From Botryosphaeria dothidea (Eukaryota > Ascomycota > Dothideomycetes > Botryosphaeriales > Botryosphaeriaceae), in the NCBI GenBank assembly GCA_011503125.2, contig WWBZ02000062.1, positions 2,108,001-2,172,000 of the forward strand: DNA of 64,000 bases, in the 5' to 3' direction. Made by a program: the position numbers and the translations under genes. Within the stretch, counting starts at the first letter, position 1. Each line of letters begins with the position of its first letter. The notes under the pieces are model-generated. The model was not told where the DNA came from, did no database searches, and was given only the letters and a program-made list of their open reading frames with translations. Below, one piece after another: positions 19,865 to 32,057 of this stretch.

Positions 19865-20482
19865 ATGGCGTACGATCACTCACAATCGCAGGCCTCGACC
19901 AACTACAGGGAAGCCTTCCAGCTCTTCGACAAGCGCGGCAATGGCCGCGTTTCGCTCGACCAGCTCGGCGACCTCCTCCGCGCCTGCGGCCAGAACCCTA
20001 CCATGGCCGAGATCAGGGACCTCGAGAAGCAGGCTGGTGGTGACTGTAAGTCTGCCCGAACACGGCATCCCCGGACAGCGCCCCGAAGCGCTCTCTGCGA
20101 CAACCCAACTTTGCGATGTGCGGCGCGCTAACCCGGATCTCCGCCGACAGTCGATTTCGACGCTTTCTCCAAGATCCTCAACCGCCCCGGCGGTTTCCGC
20201 GATCCCGGCGACGTCGACGAGTACTGCCGAGGCTTCGAAGTCTTCGACCAGAATCGCACCGGCTTTATTGGTGTCGGCCAGATGAAATACATCCTCATGG
20301 AATTGGGCGAGAAGATGTCGGAAGAGGAGGTGTACCAGCTGCTCAAGGACGTCGACACCACCTCCGGCGAGGTTGCATACAGGGGTAAGTCTACAAGCCT
20401 GGCGGCCTCCCAAGCGCATCTGTGTCATTTTTGCGGATACTAACGGCATGCAGATTTGGTCCAGAACATCCTTGCCAACTAA
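19865..20482 (+). CDS. myosin essential light chain, Cdc4-like EF-hand protein
   Basis: Exons are 19865-20045, 20151-20384 and 20454-20482, giving 147 residues. The N-terminal lobe has YREAFQLFDKRGNGRVSL then LGDLLRACGQNPT. The C-terminal lobe has FEVFDQNRTGFIGVGQM then LGEKMSEEEV, and the protein ends LVQNILAN. The EF-hand loops lack the acidic residue at position 12, so calcium binding is probably lost, as in Cdc4-type light chains. The C-lobe motif FRDPG and the conserved ends place it with the light chain that binds IQ motifs of myosin II and V at the cytokinetic ring and in polarised growth. It is probably essential and constitutive. The first exon choice is discussed in the preceding stretch. 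Confidence 0.9.
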
Positions 20483-21330
20483 GCTTACGCGCAAGACACG
20501 GCTACCTCCTCCTACTCCTCTCCGCAACTCGAGACGACGAACGAGATAAATGTCATCGGCGAAGATGGGACTTTTGATCAGCTTAATTGGGGATTCTTGC
20601 TTTTGGGCGTTCAACGGGGCTTTATGGGTGGACGTGAATCCTTGCATTAGGCACAACCATTATGGGGGAGAAAGAGGAATATACATGACGATATCGATAC
20701 TGTGTTTTTGCCGAGAATTGGCGAAGGGAATTTCCACGTGCTGGAATAACCGATGGTGTAGCTTGTAACGCAGGTTAATGGTAGCTTTGTGCGCAAATAT
20801 TGAGTAGTCTTTCCCAACATGACGGATTGGGCTGTTCGTGCGTTAGGTTCGGCAGCGGTCTGTCAGCCGGACCACCGGCGGTGCAGGTGGCATCTCTCAG
20901 CTGCAGTCTAAACGTTGACAGTTGTGACGTGGGGGTCAGTTGGCGGCTGGATATGTTCTGTAGTGACGTTTTGCGCCATACGGAAGCCAAGTCCAGACTC
21001 ATACAATCTATTATTGCGAAGCACCACACAGATGATGAAAAGGCTGACTCTGCTGCACAAAACAAACCCTCGTCAGCCAAGCCGTCAGTCAAAGGGCCCT
21101 CGGTTAAGCGCGCATGCAAATCATGCGTGTGATTTGCCGCACGCTCGTGGTTTGTTGGGCGACAGGGCAGCCGTCGGCCATGGCGTCACTCGCAGCCTCG
21201 TGATGCCCCGCCAAACCCCACGCATCCCACCAAGTTCGCTGAGATCTCGCTCACTCTCTTCGACGAACCCGCACACTTTTATCTCCAGCCTTCAGCCACA
21301 TCTCCTAACAGACCCCACCGACACATCACC
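20483..21330. other. intergenic, 3' end of light chain gene and promoter of ACBP gene
   Basis: No coding sequence is supported. A CT-rich stretch before 21331 is typical of a fungal core promoter. Confidence 0.5.
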
Positions 21331-21918
21331 ATGCCTGCCACCGAGGAACAGTTCAAGGCCGCCTTCACCGAGGTCCGCACACTCGCCGCTCAGCCTACCC
21401 AGGAGGAGCAGCTTGACGTGAGTCCAGAGCTCTTCTCCCAACGCTTTTTGACCGTGTCTATTGCGGCTCGCGGCGATTTTTCGAAAAAGACGGTGCTAAT
21501 GGTGGACATTCTCCTGTACAGCTCTACGCTCTCGCCAAGATTGCGCAGAAGGAGGATATCGAGCAGAAGAAGGTCGGCATGTTCAACATCAAGGTACGTC
21601 ACGATCCTCCTCTCTCCTCCTTTACACACGTTTTTCCTGCTGGTAGCATTGCACGATCTCGTCTCTCTCCTCTTGCGTTGTTGGATGCCTGCGATATGCA
21701 CTCAAGACGGTCTGGGTAGTGTGATTCTTGATACTTTGTTTCTCGATTCTTTCAAATACAGAGCACGACGCTGACGAAATTTGTTTTGCGCGAAACAGGA
21801 GAAGACGATGAAGAACCACTGGCAGAAGAAGCTCGACGAGGGTATCACACCTGAGCAGGCCCGCGATCAGTACGTCGAGCTTGTCGGGAAGTTCAAGAAG
21901 ACCTACGGCACCAAGTAG
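21331..21918 (+). CDS. acyl-CoA-binding protein
   Basis: Exons 21331-21417, 21522-21593 and 21799-21918 join in phase 0 to give 92 residues, the normal ACBP size. Helix 1 is EEQFKAAFTEVRTLA. The ligand region reads LYALAKIAQKED where most relatives have LYALYKQATVGD. The last part, WQKKLDEGITPEQARDQYV, is a clear ACBP helix 3-4 signature. The protein binds long-chain acyl-CoA esters in the cytosol and supplies them to lipid synthesis and vesicle formation. The change of the usual YKQ to AKI touches residues near the CoA phosphate and may alter affinity. Two introns in so short a gene are usual in this group. Confidence 0.85.
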
Positions 21919-24900
21919 ACGGATATTCTCGGTCTATAATTTTGGATGGTACCAAGACTGCGAGATGGCTGTAGCATCAATATAGGACCGTTCATGCTCA
22001 TCGGAGCTTCTTGACGAGAATACGATATGGTTGTCTGGGCCTTGCCCTATGCGGCGTGAATGCGTCAAATCGACTGATGAGTGATTTCGCTACCACGAAT
22101 ATTATTTATTTGGACGACGACACTACTGACACGCCATTACGATGCCGTCCAATGGGAAAAAAAAAGTTGTATTGTACCAGTTTCTCTTCTAAATATGCAG
22201 ACAGCACTCTGCGCTGCTCCGAATGATCTGCTTTTGCCAACACATTCAGCAGGGTTCTGATCGAGCCTCTTATCCGCAAAGGGACCCCTCATCTGACAGT
22301 GTGCAGAGGGGGGCTTCGGCCGATGAAGATCAGCGACGGACTGCAACAAACGAAACTTCATAGGGAGTTGAGATATTAGTCCGGACGCAAGTGCATTTTC
22401 TGGTAACAGCTATCTGAGTGAATGCTTCAACTCCCCATAGCAGTCATAATGGGATATTTGTCACGACTTGACGACAATGATTAGCTGCATTATCCTTTAC
22501 ATCAACCATTGCGAACCCATACCATTAAGTCTCCTATATACACTTCACCGTCTGCTCTAACGGCTCGCAAGGCTTCTCTGCCTAATACCAGGTTATTATC
22601 TCAGATCAGCATCCGTTCACCTTATTCTACGACCGTTTCCCTTGTTTGCGAACACGTTATGTACTTCTGGTCCAGAGTCTAATGCAGTATCCCACTTGAG
22701 GTAATCGCCACTAGGACCATTCTACCAACCGCACTAGATATCCAAGGGTCAAGTAACCGAGCGCTCCTACAATTGTCAAGAATCCCTCGAAGCGAAGGCC
22801 CAAATGCTGCCTATTTGAAACAGAAGAATTTTCTCAGAGCTCGACTATGTCCAGGAAAAACAAGAGCGTATTTTCCGTGTGAGACTGAAGGCAAGCAAAT
22901 CTCTCATGGACGATTGAGTTGATTTCGCGGTTTACCACCTACAGAATAGGCAGAATATAATCAGCTAACAATATCTTCTGAGTAATAGATCGAGTTACCA
23001 AATCCCTCGGCTACGAGCAATACATACCGGAGATGACCTTGTACCGCCATTGAGGATCTGACACCGCAGTAACTCCATAATCTGCTGAATGCGCGACTTC
23101 ATTGTAGTGAGGAGTAGTCTTGCGGTTCATATACTAGCCGCTCGATGATAGATCCTTATATGTTCCTCTCGCTTGAGGGTACCTCGATGGTGCTTTACCT
23201 ACTGATGGGCGGGCTCGTTACTCGATTGTTGTCTTGTCGATCGGGCGAGTGAGCATTATTACAGTGCGTCGGCACGACGCTAACGACAACGATCATTCCG
23301 TTGAGGTCTAAGCATCAGCTAGAGACTACGAACATCTTCGAATCTGGCACGAGCATACACTTAGCTGTCTGCGGTACTTTGGCTGGTTTCTTCCCTCCAT
23401 CAATGTTCTCTGCATTGCGAAAAGTCTCAGAAGGCAGAGTTATTTTGATGTAAGAGGTATAAGCTGAGCCGCTCACAAAGATGGAACGACGATGGGGAAA
23501 TCAGCCGGTACCCAGGTCAAAGCGCTGGCATCCCATCGGACCCGTGTTGATCACTTTCCACGCAAGGCTGTGAGCAAAAGGTCAAACGGGAACGAACAGT
23601 GAGCGAGGACGGCTATGGCTTGTTGACCACGAATACCACTCGATACCTTCTCTTGAAATCCGGACGGAGCGCTTTCTGCACAGCTGGGATACCCGAACAA
23701 CACAGACAGCGTCTTGCAACCCAGTCTGGATATCAGCTTGCCTACTTTCAATACGCGGACCCGCATGATGGGTGTTCCTGCACTATTCCGGTGAATTCTA
23801 TTCAGAGCCCATGGTTACTGGAATCGCCGGAAGCGGGGTATTGGGAGCCTGCGGACAATCTTTGGGCACTACCGGACATTGATATGCTTGGCATCAAGAG
23901 CAAGGGTTGTTGCGGCGGAGGGTCTAAATCAGCAACGATCTGACAGGACTACGCCCGTCACCTGATGTCACAGCATTCTTCGTTCCCCAGTTTCCCTCAC
24001 CAACCGCCTCTGCCCTGTACAGCCACCTAAAGACCACCACACCATTTTTAACCTTGGTTGCCGTCGGAATGGGGCCCGGTCCCGGAGGCTCAGTCAACCG
24101 ACCGAATCGTTAGCAGCCTAGCAACCCGCGTAACTCCGGCAAGCCGTCTTCGGGCGGCAGACAGCTGAAACACGCGCAGCGGAGTTGGTTCAGCGGGCCG
24201 AGTAATTGGCAGAGCACACCCTTGCTGACGGCTGTTCGGGACCATGCGAAACCGATGCTGCAGGGGCAAAAGCTGAACATACATCGAGATGGGCCACATC
24301 GGCGTAGCCAACGGCAGCCCTGTCCCAGCGGAGTGGGAACTTTCATGCAGGATTTCTTTACTATTTCTCGTGGTTCTCATTGCCTCGATTCTAGACTTTG
24401 GTCCTCATTTGCTCCCTATCGTACGCAATACGTGGGCAGGCCGCGCAATCTTGCGAGGGTGGTGTCTCTGCTTTATGCCAGCCGGGGAAATAATGGTGAT
24501 CACCGAAGCTGCCGAGGCTGTTTCGATCTCCTCCACAGTAACTATCGGTCCACAACTATCCGAAAAGCGCCAGGGCCACTTTACGATCTCCTCTCGATGA
24601 CTGATCGTCGCAACCCTGTGTTCGACGATTGGGCGGAAGATTTATTACTAAGTGTTTGGCTGTCCTCCACACACATATACCTCAGCAAGTCGTCCTGCCT
24701 TGCGGTGCACGTCCAGGCTGACTAGCGGCATCGTTCGAACGCCTCACTACTACGCCAACAACGCCCTCGATGACTAGGGTATCACTAGTGCTCCTAGCTC
24801 CAACGCTCGTCCTGTCCCGATGTGGAGAAGGATTTCTGCACGCCCTTCTTCGGAACTCGCGAACAGAGCAGAGTCAAGACGACACAGACTTACGACAAGC

Positions 24901-25865
24901 TGGAAGCTGCATGCGCCGCAGAGGCGGGCAGATGTTGAAGTAAGCTACACACCACGCACGTACTTGAGAAGAATGGACACTTCCGAGACGCGTGTGGAGG
25001 CGTTCGACAGAAACATGGCCATTTCGCTTCGCAGGGCGTATTGTAATTGCTCCATTACTCGTGGTGGTCAGTCTGGTGATTTCGAATTACCGCAACAGGA
25101 AATGGCCTCCGTTACTATTTTCCGTCGCGCTCTTCAGCCAGTCGCGGCGGACGATCGCCAGCCACGAGCGGAATTCCGCCGGGAGGCAGGACCAGGAAAT
25201 GCGGTTCCGCCCTGCAGGGATCAGCGGACCTTGCGGGCTTGCCCCAGGTTATGGTTAATGCAGACGCTGGCAGCGCTCGGTTCCTGCGGCAGTTTCCATG
25301 CTGGTGCTGTTGCTAGCACAGTAGCTCCCGCCAGCTAAAAGTCTGGACATTGCAAAGGGGGCAGTCGAGCAAGAAGCGAGATGTACGCAAGATTGCAGTC
25401 CAGCGGAACAGGACCCGCAGTTGGCGCAACGAAAAAGTCAGAATTGTTGGACGGCCGGGGGCCCTGCTGGCCTGAAGACGGACAATAAAAAAAAAGGGAG
25501 CTGGGGGAAACGCGGCGACTGGAGTTCTGAAGACTTGTCCAATCAGATGCGGCGACGATGCCCGAAAGGAGGCAGGACAGCCAGGCCCGGATGAAGCTTA
25601 AAACACTCGAGATAATCTGCCGTCCGCCCCGCCGCAGCTACGGAAGGCTCAGGGCCCAGCATTTCGTCACATGAAGGGATACCCGCAGATCTTATTGCGC
25701 GCGCGCCGCTCCGAGTCCTTTGACAGTCACCCGAAGCTTTCCTTCCCTTGTTGCCCTTGACAGACAATCCCATCTATTTCACTCCTATACTGCTCTTTTT
25801 TTGTTCTTTTCTGTCGCACGCTCCTTTGGACTTCTTTATACAAGCCTTCGGCGTCATAATGCATC
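21919..25865. other. 3.9-kb gene-free stretch
   Basis: Frames such as 23599-23943 and 24222-24725 have no family-like features, start at GTG or lack splice context, and differ in composition from nearby genes. 22380-23500 is comparatively AT-rich and lacks long frames. I see no tRNA, terminal repeat or transposase. The last few hundred bases are the promoter of the next gene. Confidence 0.5.
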
Positions 25866-27468
25866 ATGGCAGCTGCCGGGGGTTCGGCAGGCTGGCCAGC
25901 GCCTAATTTCGTCGACCCTCCCAACCGCATCGCTTACATTGCCTCGATTGAGATACCGTTGCTGTTTTTTATGACACTGGCTGTCGCCGCCCGCTTCTAC
26001 AGCAGAGCAGTGCTACGACACATATTAGCATGGGACGACTGGTTTATGTTGCCGGCATGGGTATGTCGCCTTTTTATACGAGCTTCACGTCGTTTCCAGT
26101 ACTGATCAGCGTGTCTTCGTCAGGCTTGCCTAACAACTGTCACCATAACGAGCCTTTACTCTACCATGCATCTTAACTTAACACGGCATCTGTGGGATGT
26201 AAAACCGGAATGGGTAGAGGAAGCGCTAAGGGTGAGCCTCAGAAGAAATCCCATCTCGATGGCCTTGCTCGGTTGGACCCAACTGTTAATATCTTCCCCC
26301 AGATCAATGTCATCTTTGAAATCCTATACCCCATCGGAGTGACCCTGACCAAAGTCTCCATCTCCTTGAATTACCTCCGCATCTTCCCCATGCAGACCTT
26401 CAACGACTATTTCTGCAAGGGAGCCATCATTTACTCGATATGCTGGTGTATCAGCACCGTGATTCCGCAAATTGACCAATACGTCAATTGCCCGCCTGTC
26501 TCGAACCAGAGGGATCATGTCAGGATCAATCGGGACTGCATCAACCAGCAGGACTTCCTAATCACCACTGCCGCATTAAACAGCTTCAGCGATTTGTGTA
26601 TATTTCTCTGGCCCGCCCGCTTTATCTGGGGCATGCACGTCCCAAGAGAGCAGCGATGGGGGCTCATCGGGTTATTTTGCTTGGGAGTAATGTGAGCCTA
26701 AATCATTTCCTTTCCCCACTTGTATCGCATGCTCTCCGCAGCCTCGAAAACACCGTTTCCTGACAAGCATTTCTTCTTTTGCGCGCCAACAGAATCTGCG
26801 TCGCCGGCGTCCTCCGCATGTGGTTTTTTACCGTCTGGTTCAAGTCGAAAGACCCGTACTGGGACGGCGTGTGGAACTACATCATCCTGGCGCTCGAAAC
26901 CAACGTAGGCCTCATCTGCGCCTGCCTGCCTTGCTGCAAGCCGCTGCTCGTCCGCCTGTTCCCCTGCGTCTTCAGCAACCACGAGTCGCGCGCCAGCCGC
27001 GACCGCGAGAACAACAACAACATCATCATCAACGGCGCCGGCCCGTCCCCGCTCGACCCGGACGCGCACCGCATCCGCAACAAGCGCAGCTGGAGCTTCT
27101 GGGGGACGGGCACGACGGGCACGACGCTGACGACCACCATCACCACAGCCAGCGGCGTGCCCGCCGACGCGGCCGCGCGCCGGTCGACCGCGGGCGCCAA
27201 CCAGGCCGCCGGCAAGAGCGACACGGTGATCCTGATGGACGACCTGGGCAGCAACACGGGCCTGGCGCCGCTGGACATGGACGACGAGTTCGACAGCATC
27301 ACCGCCAGCCACGAGGCCGACCGCAGCCTGACGGCGACGCCGCAGCCGACGCACGGCGCGGGCCTGCCCTCGCCTGCGCGCGACATCGAGTTGGGCTTCC
27401 CGCCGCCCGAGTACCAGTACGTGGCCGTGTCGGAGGACGGGCATCCGGGGAGGAAGATAATGCCGTGA
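25866..27468 (+). CDS. rhodopsin-like (PTH11/SAT4-type) integral membrane protein
   Basis: Exons 25866-26060, 26124-26231, 26303-26691 and 26793-27468 join in frame to about 455 residues. Several hydrophobic helices follow a short N-terminus starting PPNRIAYIASIEI. Fungal rhodopsin-domain hallmarks are present: LAWDDWFMLPAW after helix 2, MHLNLTRHLWDV in the second exon, LTKVSISLNYLRIF, and a later Y/W-rich helix with WSF... tail. The C-terminal 200 residues are hydrophilic, rich in asparagine, glycine and threonine, and likely cytoplasmic. No CFEM domain is present. Such proteins are considered plasma-membrane receptors in surface or host sensing, but no ligand can be inferred. The gene ends 120 bp before a long G tract. 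Confidence 0.85.
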
Positions 27469-28995
27469 GAGGAGAGAGTTCCATTGGCCGTGCTGGATGC
27501 ATGACGTTATGTGCTCGTGATGCATGCGAAGAGCGCTGGAGTGGAAACTTATTTTTGGAAGGGAAGAAAAAGTTTAATCCGGGGGGGAGAGGGGGGGGGG
27601 GGGGGGGGGGGGGGGGAAGTGGCATGGATGCGGTTTTGGATCATTGTAAATTCTTCTGCTTGGAGGAGGGCGGCGCACTATACCACTTTCGCGATGGGCT
27701 GTTATGTGCTGTTGGTTTCGGCATATGGTTCTTTTTTTTTTCGTCGTTGCTGGGAATTCAGGGAGATGTACGAGTAACTGTCAAGACGTGTGCATATCAT
27801 AGTGGCCTCTTTTGGCGCGACGCATTTCTTTTTCTCTGTACGGTCGATTCGGTGGTGGGTTGTGACGCGGGCAGTTTCAGGCCAAAGCTTGTGGGCCGGG
27901 AACGGGGACCTTATGTGGGGGCGCGGACTTCTTTCTTGATACCGTCTATATGCGAAGGCGTTAGAGCGGGGTGGGCGCCGGTCACAAGAGGGTCCTATCT
28001 CCATGCGGGAGTGTGGCCCGGCATACAAGGTCTTGCCAAGTTCTTGGACGGACGAAATCAAGAAGTGCGGTTATCGTTGGATGCGCTTGTCTTAAAAATA
28101 TCAAGACTTTCGGATCTGTATGGAGCTTCGTAGAAGAGCGGACCTTCATCTTTTATAGTTGAAGATCGAGAGATTCGTGCAAACCCACGGGCCGAAGGTT
28201 GGGCACAGACGCCATTCTGTTGATGGAGGATACGACGGAACTCCGATATAAACGGAGAAACTTTCGATCCTCATGAGCCTCAAAATGATATCAGACATGG
28301 AGCCGATCTTGTGCTTGGAAGTCAAACTAGGGTAATGTCGCTCCTAGAGTCCAATATTGAACTTTTACAGCCAAGGAATTCTACGTGAAGGTTGAGCTCG
28401 GAGAATCGCCGAACCGCGCATCTTTTTCCCAAGGCTTGGAAGCTTTCTTGTTAGCTTAGCCTGCTTCCTTGTATATGAGTTCAATGAATTGCCACTCATC
28501 GCAAGGGATAATCTCGAATGGCAGAATGATTCTCTAGGGACGCCAAATGGGATTCAATATTTTATTACTCCGATCTGTATTCGAAGTGTTCATTTTTTTT
28601 TTTGGCACCTTGCTAAGTTTTATAGAAAAGCCAAATACTGGCGGGACACCAAAATCAAGATGGCGACCTGTCTACTACATACATAAAACCATCTTTGCAA
28701 ATTTTGCGAACGGGCCTACAAAACACTTGAACGCGTAATTTTTGCCGCGATTGCAAATTCTACTCAACGCTTCACAGTAAAGAGATATTTACCCCGGTGT
28801 TCTATAAAGGAGTGGCTGTGGAAACCTTAACCTGTCTCAGTCTTTCATTCCACCTCACAACCACTACATGTTCCTCGTCCTTGCCGCTCATCAATAAGAA
28901 TAAGTCTACTCAGAACAATCAAAGTTTCTCAAAGAAAGAAAGAAAGAAAAACACCACGCATAGTTCAGTCGTTGAAGTACCAGGGAGCCGGGCGC
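27469..28995. other. intergenic, no gene seen
   Basis: After the G tract the sequence turns AT-rich with many short frames and no coding signature. 28300-28990 is notably AT-rich. Confidence 0.5.
27581..27616 (+). repeat. poly-G tract with 26 uninterrupted G
   Basis: Seven G, then AGA, then 26 consecutive G (27591-27616) lie in the likely 3' UTR of the membrane-protein gene. Such a run can form a G-quadruplex on the plus strand and is prone to length change in replication and sequencing. Confidence 0.95.
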
Positions 28996-30003
28996 TCACG
29001 AGTTGTTCGATATGAACACGACCAACACAGCCGCGTAAGCAGCGGTCGCGCCCATCGTTGCCAGCGCAGAGGAGCCTGAAGAGAAGCTGACAGCAAAGCA
29101 GAAAATTACGATGAATAGCCCGATAGTGAGAAGATCAGATGCATTGCTCCTTTGGTCCGACAGGAGGAGTAAAGGCACGACCAGGATAGCGGCTGCAAGC
29201 AGCGTAACAAGCAAGCAAACGATGCATCGCGTGGCTCGAATGATATTCCGGGGTGATTGATTCGCCGCTCTCTCCGCGCCCAGACCTGGCGAGGCTCTCC
29301 AGTGCCGTGTCCATTTCTGCGACGCCTTCCGCAGAAAGTGGTTTAGGCCGTTTTCCAGAGCTGAGCGGGCCCTGTTCATGGGAAGATCCACTCTGACCAG
29401 CCTTGTCTTCGACTGCTCCCATTCGTTGAACTTTTGCCGAAAGGCTGAATGCCATACATCATCCGATAAGGCAAACGTTTGCATTTGCATTACCTGGTTG
29501 AAACGGATGAGGGCATCATCTGATCGCATATGCACCTGAGTGTCAGCGTACATCGCGCACGCTTATTGTAACAAAAACATACCATATTCCTGGATCAGCT
29601 TTCGGAGCCGCACGACCGAGTCACTCGTAATGACTTCGGAGGCATCCTTCGCATTCTCGTCCTTGACACTGCGCTCTAGACCAAGTCTGTCTGTGCTGGA
29701 CGTCGGGAAGCCAAGCTTCAGCCCAGCCTGGTAAATATCTCTATCCAGCAGCTCCGTTTCGTGCTCAAGGAAGCGTAGGTTCAAAAGGTGGCTTGTCTTG
29801 AACCTTCGAAAGCCGTACATGGTCATGTTGTCATCGGCGGCAGCGATCTGCCACAGCTTGCGAAAATCGGATGCAGTCTCGTTGCTGTTCTCACTTGTTG
29901 TTGCAGCCATTTGATCCTGAACCTCAATTGAGGGGTACAAGCGGCTAAAAGGTGGGGTCCCAGATCCATGGTTGGTGGGAATATGCTCTCCATTGCTGCC
30001 CAT
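28996..30003 (-). CDS. DUF6594-type membrane protein
   Basis: Exon 1 (30003-29583) and exon 2 (29519-28996) join across a 63-nt intron. The correct acceptor is GATCAG, which gives LIQEYDDALIRF; the nearer CAG leads to a stop. The product has 314 residues. The soluble N-terminal two-thirds have the F+.....L.NL+FLE.E...LD pattern and the QEYD.AL repeat typical of DUF6594. The last 85 residues form two or three transmembrane helices (IVCLLVTLLAAAILVVPLLL and a following pair). DUF6594 proteins are abundant and variable in filamentous ascomycetes and of unknown function; a membrane-acting role in conflict or incompatibility is inferred only. The gene is divergent from the phosphorylase-like gene at 30367 and shares a 363-bp promoter with it. 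Confidence 0.82.
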
Positions 30004-30366
30004 AGCGAAGATTGATTTCCTGCCTTGTGACCGTGCTCCACAGAGATGGGCTGCTTATATGCTGCTTACATCTGCCGTATAACAATGCTTAATACAACCC
30101 ACGTACCGAACAGGTTCCGGCCAGCAGCCTCCCTGCTGTGTAACTGCGCGAAACGCCTGTACCGGTGAAGGCCTACTCCGCCACATAGCATCCGGTGAAG
30201 AATACTCGCGAGGCTGATTTTGCTCTGCATGCTAGCACCTTGATATTTAAGCCGTCTCATGGATAGAGAATGACGAATACGTACAGGTCTCTCTTTCTTC
30301 TACACAGCCAAACACTGCAGTTTGTGACCTGTCGAGCCACTTCCAGGCTTACTTCTCCGTCAGAAA
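30004..30366. promoter_or_regulatory. bidirectional promoter between DUF6594 and phosphorylase-like genes
   Basis: CATATAAGCAG on the minus strand (about 30050-30060) precedes the DUF6594 gene, and TATTTAAG (about 30241-30248) precedes the phosphorylase-like gene. Both lie at core-promoter distance. The short shared region makes co-regulation likely. Confidence 0.5.
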
Positions 30367-31350
30367 ATGCCTCCTCCTCCCATCAAACGACAGCTCACAC
30401 GAGATGATTACCACGTAGCTTGGCTATGTGCCTTGCCCGATGTCGAGTTGCCCGCTGCGCGGTGCATGCTCGACGATGAACATGAACCACCTCCCAACCA
30501 CCCTTCTGACATCAACGAATACGTCTACGGCTCAATCGACAGCCACAACATTGTCATTGCCTCCATGCCCCCGCGCAAGATAGGTCCAGTCTCCGCCGCT
30601 GACCTTGTGGGACCACTGAAATTCAGCTTTCCGTACTTGAAAATCCACCTCTTTGTTGGCATTGGCAGGGGGATACCACGCGCGCCAACCCCACCTGCAG
30701 CTGAAAAAGACGTCTATTTCGGAGATGTTGTTGTCGGGTGGCCAAAGACGGAGGACGATCCCGCGGTCGTCAACTGGGATTTTGGAGCCGTGGAACAACA
30801 CGGTCCCAACGTGACTAACCTACGCCAGGTTGGTCAAATGAAGGAGCCTGATGCGCCGATCTTGGCAGCTCTGGGCCGGCTGCTCGGAAACCACAGAGAA
30901 GGGTTGACCAGATTCGATGAGCATCTTCGACGCCTTGATCGGATTGCCCAGTTCGGACATCCAGGCCGGAGCAGCGACAGGCTGTTTCAACCCGATTGTG
31001 CCTGCCAAACACCTAACGCGACCATCCTGTGCAGCTGCGACCAGACAAAGCTGGTCAAGCGCAAACGGAGACCAGACCGGGGAATGGGCTTCATTTTCCA
31101 CCAAGGCACCATTCTGTCTGGAAATTCATTCATGATGAATGCTGCCGTGCGTGATAAGCTGCGAGTCTGCTACCCAAACGCCCTCTGCTTGGAAATGGAG
31201 GCCGCAGGCGCGCTGCCTCAATCCCGCGCGTTGGTCGTGCGAGGTATCTGCGACTATGCCGATTCACACGTCAACAGAAAGTGGCAGAACTATGCCGCTG
31301 GCACTGCTGCTGGAGCTTCTTTTCACGAAAGCCCCGCAGGCCCTGCATGA
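30367..31350 (+). CDS. nucleoside phosphorylase (PNP_UDP_1) domain protein
   Basis: A single exon encodes 327 residues. The fold signature is spread over the length: YHVAWLCALPDVELPAA at the start, VGPLKFSFPYLKIHLFVGIG, GDVVVGWP, a MGFIFHQGTILSGNSFM stretch, CLEMEAAGAL and VVRGICDYADSH.N+.WQ.YAAGTAA near the end. This is the version fused to or standing next to NLR receptors in fungi, where it is believed to act on nucleotides as an immune effector or sensor. Here it stands alone: translation stops within 12 residues of the conserved YAAGTAA helix, so no NACHT or repeat domain follows. The helix normally continues with a different sequence, so the last residues (ASFHESPAGPA) may reflect a small frame change at about 31310. 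The gene is divergent from the DUF6594 gene. Confidence 0.85.
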   Translation: MPPPPIKRQLTRDDYHVAWLCALPDVELPAARCMLDDEHEPPPNHPSDINEYVYGSIDSHNIVIASMPPRKIGPVSAADLVGPLKFSFPYLKIHLFVGIGRGIPRAPTPPAAEKDVYFGDVVVGWPKTEDDPAVVNWDFGAVEQHGPNVTNLRQVGQMKEPDAPILAALGRLLGNHREGLTRFDEHLRRLDRIAQFGHPGRSSDRLFQPDCACQTPNATILCSCDQTKLVKRKRRPDRGMGFIFHQGTILSGNSFMMNAAVRDKLRVCYPNALCLEMEAAGALPQSRALVVRGICDYADSHVNRKWQNYAAGTAAGASFHESPAGPA

Positions 31351-31368
31351 CCGACCAAATGCACCGCA

Positions 31369-32057
31369 AATGTCAAACACGGCACAAGAGATGGTACGGT
31401 GCTTTGCATTCAACAGCATCAGCCTGAACCGAGGAAACAAATACCTTAACTACAGAAGAGATGTGTGGGAACAGATGACGGTCGGTGGATTGTCCATCTA
31501 CGAGAGGATCTACGTCGAGTGCGCTGACACTGGCGGCAGAGTGCGAAGTAAGGACACATTACCCCTCATAATCTCTCTTACCGACTGATGCTGACTATGC
31601 GAAAGAGGATGATTTGAAGATGCACATCCCCCCATACCTTGCCACGTATGTTGATGAATCTTGGGATCTGATTTCAGGAAATTCGCATTCCTTGCACCAT
31701 GGGTTGACACTTGCCGTCATCTACGTCATTCACTTGCGACACTACAGCAACGTAACTCGGAAAGAACTCAAAATGCCCGAAAAGGTTGATGGAAAGAAAC
31801 TCAGAGCAGTACTTCGGCGTCTTGCGGTTTGGATTCCCTGTAACTGTGGGGGTCCTCTCTGCCCTTGTCTCTGGAACTTCTCCAACGGCACTGGGCTATG
31901 CAGAAATCCGGTCTGGACTTGTCAAGTACATCAGCACCTTCACCCGGCCGAAAACCTCGTGCCGTCATCGGAAAGTCCCGGAGCGGAGAAGCTCAGGCAA
32001 CTACACAGAGAATGGGAAAACCAAAGAGGAGATCCCGAGGATAGACAACTGGCGTGA
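31369..32057 (+). CDS. hypothetical protein, uncertain model
   Basis: Two frames, 31369-31549 and about 31606-32057, can be joined by a plausible intron (GTAAGG...GCGAAAG) to read GGRVRKDDLKMHIPPYLA. The joined part looks like protein up to about 31800 (SGNSHSLHHGLTLAVIYVIH). Beyond that, a different frame (from 31789) looks more coding, with a hydrophobic stretch FGFPVTVGVLSALVSG, so either another intron or a frameshift exists. I do not recognise the family. It lies directly after the phosphorylase-like gene on the same strand and could be a broken former C-terminal part of it or an independent gene. Confidence 0.3.

Noticed and set aside
23599..23943. Small gene in the 22-25.8 kb stretch
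   Set aside because: It begins at GTG, has no recognisable motif and no splice or promoter context.
26820..28133. 437-codon frame on the plus strand
   Set aside because: It is an alternative frame of the membrane-protein exon, rich in R/H/P repeats, and runs through the poly-G tract.
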